A stretch of DNA of 64,000 nt from Neodontobutis hainanensis (taxonomy: Eukaryota; Chordata; Actinopteri; Gobiiformes; Odontobutidae), in contig JALDNG010001365.1 in assembly GCA_024349245.1 (NCBI GenBank), forward strand, positions 35,587 to 99,586, in the 5' to 3' direction. Shown here one piece after another: positions 55,434 to 64,000 of the stretch (the stretch's first letter is position 1; each line of letters starts with the position of its first letter). A program made the translations under genes and the position numbers. A model generated the notes under the pieces. It was not told the DNA's origin, searched no databases, and saw only the letters and a list, made by a program, of their open reading frames with translations.

Positions 55434-56980
55434 TGTAACCCAGTAGAGAAAACGTCCTAATGTCAATGTACTCAATTCTATTTTGAAAAAACGTTTATTT
55501 TGTTAAGAGGAAGTGTGTATCCACTTTATTTAAATTGACTTCCTGTTTTGTCAGTCACGTTGGGTGATAATGACCTTTTTATTTGTCAAAAGCAAATAAG
55601 TCCCGCCTTCTCAAGACGCAATCTGAATCTTACATTAGTTTTTCGTTCTTTTACTCTTTGGACACTCATGAGAGAGGCTATGTTGACGATTCTCTTGCGT
55701 GCTAAGCTAATAAATCGTCTTGGTGAGTGCACGTTAATGTGAATCGATGTAAATATGGTACAATATTCAAATGCTAATTGGGAAATATTTGTTATTTTAA
55801 GTTATTCCAAGCGTGAACCGGAGGGTCCGTGACGGTGTTCTTTATTAAGCTCATGCTAGAAACATCGTCCTTGGTGAGTCAACACGCGTGCTTACTAATG
55901 TAGCATGGTGGGAAAAATTAGCTAATACTAAGCTAATGCTAATCGCGAGTGGTAAATGGCTACTTAAAACCAATGTGAAGACTATTTCTACTTGTTTTAT
56001 GGTTTTCCAAAGCAAGCTTTATGTTGACAACAAATGTCACCACACTTTTATTTCTTTGTTCCACTATTTCTGACCAATTGTAATGAATTTAGCAACATTT
56101 TGATTCAAAGTAATGCTAAACTGTTTGGGTTACAGACCAAATGGACAAATTTGAAGGTGAACAATTGAACTCATTGTTTTATTACCCTTTTGGTAATGAA
56201 AATAATTATATTTCATTACATGATTGAATAAGAAAAAGATAAAAGAGGAATTCATTTTGTTATTACATGAGTTAAAAACTATTTCATGTGCAACAATGAT
56301 TGAGTTTTAAAACATGCATGTATATTGTGAAATGTTACAAGAGTGATACTACATTTGATATTTTCTTTGAGATAGAAAAACTAAAGCTATAGCTACTATG
56401 AGAATTTGAGATTGGAAGCAGACTTTACTAGCTGTATACTATAATATTCGTTATTGTTATGCAGGCTAGGTTTTTTTTTTATTCATCCTGTGGTTGATTA
56501 AGAAGATTCTGGATTGGATACTGGATTCTCCTCAGCGGAGATGGCGAGCCTGTGCCCAGAACCCAGAACTGTGAACTGAGGACAACATTCTTCTCTTCTC
56601 TTCTTGTCAAATCATCCTTGTGGTAACCACACGAATTGCCACAGTCAAGAGAGTTTTTCAGAACCTGACTAAATGAACACTGACTCTGACTAAAAGACTA
56701 AAAGTATTCAGTTCAATCGGACTTGGGGTTATTGATTATTTTGAAACACTGAATGTACACTATAGCAAGCCGGCTGCTACGTTGTAAACTGTTAATATGC
56801 AAACATTTTTATTTTATTTTGTTTATTCTATTCAATACAATTATTAATGTTGCTCATTTCTGTCTCCAGCCATTTCATTTCCACACTCACCATTTTACTC
56901 CTATTGTAGTCCTTGAGAACCTAGTGCCTGGTCCAACCTACTAGATTACTAAATTCACTATTCTTGAGTCAAGGGTTACA
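55434..56980 (+). mobile_element. Gypsy element 1, 3' LTR
   Basis: 1,547 bp. Compared with the 5' LTR I see about ten 1-2 base indels (mostly homopolymers or CG doublets) and no clear substitution. Confidence 0.92.
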
Positions 56981-56984
56981 TTAG
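56981..56984 (+). other. Target-site duplication TTAG, right
   Basis: Partner of 47,498-47,501; the ERV pol resumes directly after. Confidence 0.85.
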
Positions 56985-58281
56985 TCTTTTTATGACAAAA
57001 TGTTTAAAAGCTACAGATTGGAAACAAGACCCAGATAATCCAGACATTTACCACTCTCACGAGCTTGACACATGCTATGTGCCATTCACTGCAGGAGTCA
57101 ATTGTAACCGCTCCTGCTACCTTCTTCCTCAAAATGACTCCACCCCATCTTCCTGTCACACACTCGCAAAAGTCGATGCTCAGCCTCTCACACCCAGTGA
57201 TGTGTCTCCACTGTTAACACAGTTACCAGACTCATTGTGGGCCAAACACAAATATGATGTAGGTTTAATTAAAAACTGTAAACCTCTCCAACTAACTCCA
57301 AAGTCCGAATACAGACCAAAAGCACGTCAATATCCTCTGAAGCCTGAAGCTGAACAGGGGATAAAACCAGTTTTTGACTCTCTGCTGAAAGCAGGTGTAA
57401 TTGTTGAGTGCTCTGACTCTCCCTGCCGTACTCCAATTTTCCCTGTAAAAAAGATCAGACCACAGGAAATGCCCACTGAGTGGCGTTTTGTCCAAGACCT
57501 GCGTGCTGTGAACGAAGCTATTCACTCTCCAGCACCAATCTGTCCCAATCCATACACCATCATGTCACAAATTCCAACAACTTCAAAATGGTTCTCTGTG
57601 GTTGACATTTCAAATGCTTTTTTCTCTGTACCTGTCCATCCAGACTCCCAGTTTTGGTTTGCCTTTGAATTTGCAGGAAAACTCTATTCCTGGTCTCGAA
57701 TGCCACAAGGCCTAAATTGCGCTCCTAGCGTTCACGGTCAGGCATTACGTGACAGTCTCTTTCATTTGACACTTCAACACTCTGCCATTTTGCAGTACGT
57801 TGATGATATCATGCTCTGTTCAGACACGAAGGAGCAGTGTGAGACTGACACACTGCTTCTATTAAATCACCTAGCTGAGCAGGGCCACAAGGTTTCACTT
57901 TCTAAAATTCAGTTTGTAAAACAGAAAGTTCAGTTTCTTGGTCATGTCATCACTCACTCACAAAAAAGCATTACTACAGACAGGGTGATACCCATTGCCA
58001 ACTTCCCAAAACCATTGACTAAGAAACAAATGCCGTCTTTCCTTGGCATGTGCTCCTACTGCAGAACTTTTATTCCAAATTACTCTACTGTAGAACGCCC
58101 ACTACGTGATCTTACTCTGAAAAAAGACATGACACTTCACTCCAAACTCACATGGACATCTGAGGCTGACTCTGCATTTACTCATTTGAAACTGCTACTA
58201 CAGACAGCCCCTGCATTGGCATTGCCAAACCCTGACAAGCCTTTCTTCCAATTTGTTGATGAACGCGTGATGGTTGTATGA
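56985..58281 (+). pseudogene. pol: ERV copy 3 reverse transcriptase
   Basis: Long open segment with the gamma/epsilon-type RT series FVQDLRAVNEAI, VVDISNAFFSVPV, SRMPQGLNCAP, YVDDIML (57,796-57,807) and FLGHVI, then the connection domain. It continues the protease frame across the Gypsy insertion. The frame is lost near 58,268 just before the RNase H connection (a few bases in GATGAACGCGTGATGG). RT itself shows no internal stop. Confidence 0.88.
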
Positions 58282-59388
58282 ATTCTGTTCTCGCCCAAAA
58301 ACAGGGACAGCTGCTGAAGCCTGTGGGTTACTTCTCGACACACCTTGATCCAGTTGCTAGAGGCCACCCATCATGTCTCCGTGCTTTAGCAGCCTGTGAA
58401 GCAGCAATAATTGCCTCTCGTCCCTATGTAGGCTACAGTCATCTCACCCTTTTTGCTCCACATGCTGTCTCCAACATTCTGACTGAACAAAAGACAGCTC
58501 ACTTGACCCCTGCTCGTCAGCTACGTTACAACACCACCCTTCTGAACCTACCGAATGTTGAGGTTAAACGTTGTAACACTCTCAACCCTGCTACACTCCT
58601 GCCTCTCCCAGAGGAGGGAGAACCTCACTGTTGTCTTTCTGAACTTGACCTTATCTGTCTGCCAAGACTTGATTTGACTGACACTCCTCTTTCTAATCCT
58701 GAACTCATTTTTTTATGTAGATGGTTCAGCTTCCAAGGACCCAACCACCGGTACTGCACACGTTGGATATGCAGTTGTGGATGATCATGCAACAGTGACG
58801 TCATCTCCTCTCAGTCCTCGGTTATCGGCGCAAGCAGCAGAACTAATTGCCCTGACCAAAGCCTGTCAATTGGCATCTGGTAAAACAGTTAACATTTACA
58901 CAGACAGTCAATATGCATTTGGTGTTCTACGCAACCACGCAGCACTTTGGCGCCACAGAAAATTCCTCAAATCTGATGGCAAACCCATTTCACACAAAGA
59001 TTTGATTTCTGATCTTTTAGATGCAGTGCTACTCCCATCCGCCGTGGCAGTATGCAAGTGTTCTGCACATACCTCTGCCAAAGACACAGTCTCTCTAGGT
59101 AATGCACGAGCAGGCGAGCTGCAAAAGCAGCGCCACTCACACCCTATGTTGTTACTTTACTCTCCCAGACAACGGATCAAACTTGCACTCACTCTGACAT
59201 TGTTTCACTCTCTGATTTGGCCCGCATCTCCACTCCAGCAGACAAAGCTGTTTGGAAAAAGAAAAACTGTACAAACACAAATGGTGTTTGGATGGGCCCT
59301 AATGGCAATCCATGTCTTCCTCAAGCCCTCTTCCTGCCTTTTGCAAAATTGTTACATGGCGTTGACCATGTATCAAAGGAGGGAATGA
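58278..59388 (+). pseudogene. pol: ERV copy 3 connection and RNase H
   Basis: 58,278-58,710 holds the connection (KPVGYFSTHLDPVARGHPSC). An indel in the T run at about 58,710 shifts the frame at the RNase H start, where a VDGSA motif with the first Asp is visible. AQAAELIAL (Glu) and IYTDSQYAFG (Asp) follow in 58,777-59,100. MLV-type RNase H with the basic helix region RNHAALWRHR. Confidence 0.82.
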
Positions 59389-60326
59389 GAAAAGACCTTC
59401 AAAGACATTGGTTTACTGTGGGTTTAACAAATTTGCTGAAGATTTTTGCTCAAAATGCTTCATCTGCTTAACCAGCAATTCTAAAGGTAACTCCTACAAC
59501 AAAACAGATGTTGGAGGTCACAAACCCACCTCCAGGCCTTTTGGCCACATTTAAATGGACTTCATTGAGTTAACACCCTGCGAAGGTAAGAAATACTGTC
59601 TTGTAATAGCTGACATGTTTTCAAAGTGGGTAGAAGCATTCCCAACAAAACACTGCACTGCTGACGCAGTAGCAAAAATCATCTTAAGCGAAATAATTCC
59701 TCGCTGGGGACTTCGAATCTAATTACGAGTGATAACGGTACTCATTTTGTAAATGACATTTTGAAAACACTGAGTGAACACCTTAAATTTGACCTGAAAA
59801 CTCATTGCTCCTACCATCCAGCTTCTGGAGGAGCTGTAGAAAGAGAAAATGGCACTCTGAAACGCAAATTGGCAAAAATATCTGAATCAACAGGTAAAAC
59901 GCGAAATAACCTTTCTCCCTTTGAGATAGTGTTTGGACTACCTCCTGGAATTGGGTTTGGACCCCATCTAAACCTGCAGCACTGGCCGATAGTACTCTGC
60001 CAGACCCAATGATATCCTATTGTATTTCACTCTCTAATATTCTCTCTAATATTAGATCTCAGGTGCTTGATTCCCTGCCCAAACCGGCCACCCACCAGTT
60101 TCACAAACTCCAGCCTGGCGACTACATCCTGGTGAGAAACCTGAGGAAGCGCAGCTGGAGAGACAAACCCTGGTGTGGGCCCTATCAGATCCTGCTCACG
60201 ACCCACACGGCTGTGAAGGTCGCAGAAAGAGCCCCTTGGATCCATGCACAACACTGCAAGAAGATTCCTCCACCTGACCAGCTCGTCAACTGCTCCCCAC
60301 TGTCAAAGAGTGGACCCAGTGAATGA
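59389..60326 (+). pseudogene. pol: ERV copy 3 integrase
   Basis: HHCC region (HGVDHVSKEGM, then FCSKCFICL in a shifted frame), core MDFIEL and DMFSKWVEAFPTKH, SDNGTHFVND, and GAVERENGTLKRK with the Glu. The C-terminal domain in 60,009-60,326 has GDYILVRNLRKRSW, the GPY sequence and WIHAQHCKK, the arrangement of gammaretroviral integrases. A TAA near 59,551, a frameshift near 59,722 and a deletion between 59,900 and 60,020 interrupt it. Confidence 0.82.
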
Positions 60327-60910
60327 TCACAAAAGTAAGAGGCTTGTCCCGAGAACAAGCTCCTACGTGGGAGATCTGAGGTGAGACCTTAGCTCTACCT
60401 CCACCGTTGACTACGTGGGAAGACTGGGGTGAGATTTTCGCTCACCTCCTCCGCTGAAACTGCTCTGGTAAACGCAGTTCAACGTTGAGACCAGTGCCGA
60501 GAGCTGGTCCCACCTACAATCAAGTTTATGAAAGACTCTGTACCACCTGAAGAAATAGAGCTGACCGTTTTCAGCAAATTCAACAGCGTAACTATAACAT
60601 GTGACACACTCATCTGTCCCACAGTTCCTCACATCACTGATAACCAGTTTTATACTGACAAATATATATGTATATATCTTTTTGGGTTCTTTATTGCATT
60701 TAAAATTGCTCTAATGATTAATTTTGAATATCTATTAAACAATTATTACATACTCATGCATGTTAATGTTATGATAACTGCTTAATTTTATTTTATTTGT
60801 TACTATCATTTTATTATTGCTATTATTGAACAGATCTTTGAACATTAGAAATGGGCGGTGTTTGGAAAACATGGTTAACTAAACTCGCAGGCATACTTTT
60901 AGTGGTTATT
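60327..60910 (+). pseudogene. ERV copy 3 env-region remnant
   Basis: After integrase comes a short duplicated non-coding motif (CTACGTGGGAGAT / CTACGTGGGAAGACTGGGGTGAGA at 60,363-60,435). An AG-flanked short frame follows at 60,528-60,785. At 60,851 an ATG frame has a Trp-rich start and a hydrophobic stretch like the end of a retroviral transmembrane subunit. It is cut at 60,910 by the next repeat. No surface subunit or fusion peptide is recognisable; env is essentially lost. Confidence 0.4.
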
Positions 60911-62010
60911 AGGCCCGAGCCGGTGATAGCCGGGAGGGCCTATTGTTTTTGCTCGGATTATTATTTTTTTTTTTTTTTCTGCAAAATGATCCTCAATTTG
61001 ACCCAGTGAACATGCGCGAAAAGTCATTTTTATTTGGCCCAAAGTTCAAGATCGGCGAAAAATTTATGTATTTGAAGTCGCCGAAAAAAAAATATGAAAA
61101 ATGACTCAGTGGCGACCCTAGAAAAGTCAAAATACATTGGGCCTATGGAAAGTGAAAGTACATTTTTTCCAATGTAGAAATACAAAACTTGGTAGATCCA
61201 TAGAACACCTCAGGGCAAACAGAAAAGTCTATGACAGCCACAGTCTATACTCATAAGGAAGTCCGCCATGTGGGGTGAAAGTCGCGCCACCTAAATCGCA
61301 CCCCTTACGCCAAAAGATTCAACTCATTGTTTTTGTCTAAATGGCCCCAATTTTGGTGAGTATCATCTAGACACATGTGCCAACAAAAGCTGTCATTTTG
61401 TTTTGATATCTTATCGGGTGTGGGTGTGGCAAGCCTGTAACGAGGCGCCATTTTTGTGGTAATAAATTATCCGTTAACTCTCAAACGCCTTCTCGGATCA
61501 AGTTGGACTCAAAAGGCGTTTGTGCACATTCATGACCTGAACACAAAGATATGTAAATAAAAGGGTTAGCTTTAGAAATGGCCCTCTAGCGCCACCTACA
61601 AACTTATAATGGGACCCAAGAATTTAGTATGTCATAGAGACATAAAATTTGGCACACACATCACTTATGTCATGACGAACATAAAAGCTAATGACAACCA
61701 CCCCTATTTATAAATGTGTTGCCATAGCAACGCGCAAATATGTGGAAAAAGTCAATGGGAAGGGAAAATTTTAGTTTGTCCTAGGCAAATGAAACTTGGT
61801 ACACACATCCAGCATGGGCTTATGAACATAAAAGCCAATGGGGACCACACCCTATCACACACGCGAAGGCGGCCATTTTGAATTGAAAATGTGAACCGGG
61901 TTAGAATACACCTCACTTTTAAAAATTGACAGAAAATAGCCGCTTCATTCAAGAAACACCAAACTTAGGCAAAATGAGCTAAACACTTGTGTGCAAAATA
62001 GACAATGCCT
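60911..62010. mobile_element. Dispersed fish repeat starting AGGCCCGAGCC
   Basis: Begins AGGCCCGAGCCGGTGATAGC, then GGGAGGGCCTATTG and an ATT/T-rich run, followed by about 1 kb rich in phrases such as CCATAGCAACGC, GCGCCACCTA and AAACTTGGTACACACAT. This start is familiar from dispersed repeats of many teleost genomes; class not certain. No significant ORF. The right border is approximate. Confidence 0.45.
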
Positions 62011-62402
62011 TTTCTTGTTGTTTTAGACACGTTAAGGCTAAAATTGTGTACTTACATGTGGTGTTTTTAAATTTTTCACTAATGCTTTCTTTGAGGTAAA
62101 GTCTTTTGATTTGAAGGTTTTTAAGTTTTACAAACTGATTTGTTTTGTGAATATTTTTCATCTAATGCTTATGTTTAACCCTAGTGAGTTACGCCGCCTG
62201 TGAGGGAGGGGCTGTGGTGTTCTTTTCCCAGCGTTAGGTCAGCTACTGATAGTATGAAATGTTTCTACTTGATTTAGTCAGCCCTCGGCTGGGTTTTTCG
62301 GCACCACAACTGTAGTACAACTCACAAAGCTTAGGTTAATGATTTATGTTTTGTATCCTAATTGAGTTTTGATTGATTTTGGTTGATCAATTGTGTTTGA
62401 TC
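62011..62402 (+). other. ERV 3' untranslated region before the LTR
   Basis: No ORF. Contains GGGAGGGGCTGTGG and a CCCTCGGCTGGGTTTTTCGG segment; presumably between the lost env and the 3' LTR. Confidence 0.45.
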
Positions 62403-62415
62403 AAAAGGAGGGAAT
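62403..62415 (+). promoter_or_regulatory. ERV polypurine tract
   Basis: AAAAGGAGGGAAT directly before the LTR. It fixes the LTR start at TGTAATGGG. Confidence 0.85.
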
Positions 62416-62787
62416 TGTAATGGGAAAATCATATTTTCCTCTTTCACATGCTCTGTGCTGTCCTTGACCGCAGCATAATGATGTGCGCACCATCTGTACT
62501 GTTTTCAAACTGATAAAATTGTCTTTCATGTTAGATGGCTCACTCCTGAGAGCCAGTGTTTCATTTTTCTTATCTGCTGTGATTTCAGTATAAATTCTAA
62601 GCCCGCCTAGTTAACATTGGGACTGTTCATGCAACTCTGTACACAGACAGAGTTGTATTTTCCATTCCTCCTTTTGCAAAAGATGTCTCTGAATTCTTTT
62701 TCTTTTTCCTTAAATAAATCACCAAAAGACATCTGTTGTTTTCTCTCAAACTTATTCCACAATAATATATTTATTTTTTCAACCACA
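62416..62787 (+). mobile_element. ERV copy 3 3' LTR, also 5' LTR of copy 4
   Basis: 372 bp, same family as 42,904. It is preceded by a polypurine tract (a 3' LTR feature) and followed by a primer site and gag leader (a 5' LTR feature), so it is shared by two tandem proviruses. Confidence 0.9.
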
Positions 62788-62792
62788 ATTCT

Positions 62793-62810
62793 TGGTGTCA
62801 GAAATGGGAT
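62793..62810 (+). promoter_or_regulatory. ERV copy 4 primer-binding site (tRNA-Leu type)
   Basis: TGGTGTCAGAAATGGGAT, 5 bases after the LTR. Confidence 0.75.
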
Positions 62811-63645
62811 CGAAGATTGACGGCTGGACCCGGCTGAAGGACAAGGGTTTGATCAACCAGACCGCTCCAAGAGGTCTCCTCTTCCCCAAATTTTCTTCTG
62901 GACGGGAGGATTGTCCGATGCCGACCCTCCAATCGTCATCTCTCGATCCAACGTACTCAAATAACCTCTAAACGGTAAAATTATTACAAATTTATAAATT
63001 AAGAGAAAACATTTTGTAACAGTGTCTAAAGGTGATTTTTGACTGTAACAAAGCCTAGACCAGGAATGGTCTATTATTGTTACCATAAGTCAGGATTGAC
63101 TGAGCAGGATTGCCATAAAATGAGTAATAATAATTTCTGAATAGGCTTTGTGAAAAGTTTTTCTTTTGTTTTATGTCTGGACTGGATTGTCCTAATCTGA
63201 AAACCGAGACCGATGGTCCTAAAATTATTAATACGGCTGGATTGCCACATAATAATTTTAAAAGGTTTTGTATCTGTATTAGAAACCCTGACTGGGAAGG
63301 TCTATTATTGTTGATTTGAGTCTGGATTGACTGAGCAGAATTGCCATTCGACAGTAATTTCTGAAAGGGTTTTCTAGAAGCCCTGACCTGAACGGTCTAT
63401 TGTTATTACCATAAGTCAGGATTGACTGAGCAGGATTGCCATAAAATGAGTAATAATAATTTCTGAAAGGGTTTTTAGTTGTTTTTAGTTGTTTTTAGTT
63501 GTTTTTAGTTGTTTTTAGTTTTTGTTAGTCTTGTGTTGTTGTTTTGTGTTGTTTTTGTTAGTTTGTGTTGGTTTTAGTAGTTCTAAAGTTTCTCTATAAT
63601 CTGTCTGAACCTTAAATACTGACGAGTATTTAATTAATCTGAAAT
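62811..63645 (+). repeat. ERV copy 4 leader with three direct repeats
   Basis: Repeats at 63,067-63,143, 63,298-63,368 and 63,394-63,470, core ATTGACTGAGCAG; GTTTTTAGTT minisatellite 63,471-63,525. Full-length version of the leader. Confidence 0.8.
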
Positions 63646-63735
63646 ATGGGATCCAATACAAGTAAAAACAGTCCTGCAAAGGACTTCTGTGAATTCAATG
63701 TGATATATATGATAGAAACCTGCCAGGAGTTGTGA
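63646..63735 (+). CDS. Short MGSNTSK ORF upstream of gag (copy 4)
   Basis: 29 codons ending TGA TAA, as in the other three copies. Confidence 0.45.
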   Translation: MGSNTSKNSPAKDFCEFNVIYMIETCQEL

Positions 63736-63739
63736 TAAA

Positions 63740-64000
63740 ATGGATGAATGGAAGTTGTATGGTTTTAATGGACGAATGAGTGAAAGTAGTTTGACTGCAT
63801 TACGCAATAGAATACAAGATGCAGAAAAGAGACTTATGCCCAAAAATCAGTAAACCCGAAGCAAATAAAGGAGATTAAAAGACATTATGAATGTTTAGAG
63901 ATGTGGGAAAAAGCAGTTGAAGCAAAGAAACAGAAAGAAAAAGAAAATAGGGAAAGAAATTTAAAACACTTAGATACAGTAAAGGGGCCATTTCAAAGCA
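63740..64000 (+). pseudogene. gag: ERV copy 4 gag start (runs off the window)
   Basis: Starts like the gag at 36,644, including the same shortened A run (CCCAAAAATCAG) that causes an early stop, so copies 2 and 4 are closer to each other than to copy 3 here. Confidence 0.75.

Larger units (their letters stand above)
47502..56980 (+). mobile_element. Gypsy element 1, complete, nested in ERV pol
   Basis: 9,479-bp Ty3/Gypsy retrotransposon: LTR, tRNA-Arg primer site, PNMA-like gag, candidate frameshift, protease, RT, RNase H, integrase, acidic tail, purine tract, LTR. Flanked by TTAG duplications. The LTRs are almost identical, so the insertion is young, yet pol carries many one-base indels. 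Confidence 0.92.

Noticed and set aside
60528..60785. 85-codon frame after integrase as env
   Set aside because: No signal peptide, cysteine pattern or fusion peptide; its tail is AT-rich and low-complexity.
63476..63525. GTTTTTAGTT repeats as a CRISPR-like array
   Set aside because: Uninterrupted 10-base minisatellite without spacers, in a vertebrate ERV leader.

Overview
The window looks like ray-finned fish (teleost) nuclear DNA: split exons with GT/AG borders, Fc-receptor-like immunoglobulin (Ig) exons, a plasma-membrane calcium ATPase exon fragment, Ty3/Gypsy elements with PNMA-like gag, and gamma/epsilon-type endogenous retroviruses (ERVs). No intact host gene was found. Almost everything is built from mobile elements and segmental copies.

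Layout. (1) 1-5,596, minus strand: ERV gag, leader, PBS and LTR, then a leaderless copy of the Ig gene (exons D4/ATPase twice, D3, D2, D1). (2) 5,597-28,862: a multi-armed inverted-repeat region with arms A1 (+), A2 (+), B1 (-), C (+) and B2 (-). The arms carry a 2.1-kb TIR element with an 8-bp target duplication, a decayed Ig exon present five times, and a ~353-bp tandem repeat. A 5'-truncated Gypsy element (10,474-16,570, minus) separates A1 from A2. (3) 28,863-31,186: mostly unrecognised, with a TATA-containing LTR-like segment near 30.8 kb. (4) 31,187-38,045 and 38,760-about 46,280: two tandem copies of one unit (upstream region, Ig leader and D1-D4 exons, ATPase exon, ERV LTR, leader, gag). 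A fragment of a different ERV with a tRNA-Pro primer site lies at the junction. (5) 42,904-62,787: the most complete ERV, with gag (carrying an 867-bp internal duplication), protease, RT, RNase H and integrase, an env remnant and the 3' LTR. It is split by a complete 9.5-kb Gypsy element (47,502-56,980) flanked by TTAG. (6) 62,416-64,000: the 3' LTR is followed directly by another primer site, leader and gag, so the proviruses form a tandem array sharing an LTR.

How the parts relate. The Ig gene and the ERV downstream of it have been copied together as a unit. Both Gypsy elements end gag with a coronavirus-like heptamer touching a UAA stop, with protease in the -1 frame, which suggests programmed frameshifting. 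The ERV instead has gag and protease in one frame separated by a UGA. The Ig genes share disabling changes, and their last Ig exon is fused to an ATPase exon.

Caution: differences between near-identical copies are mostly one-base indels, often in homopolymers. Some frameshifts called here may therefore be assembly or read errors.
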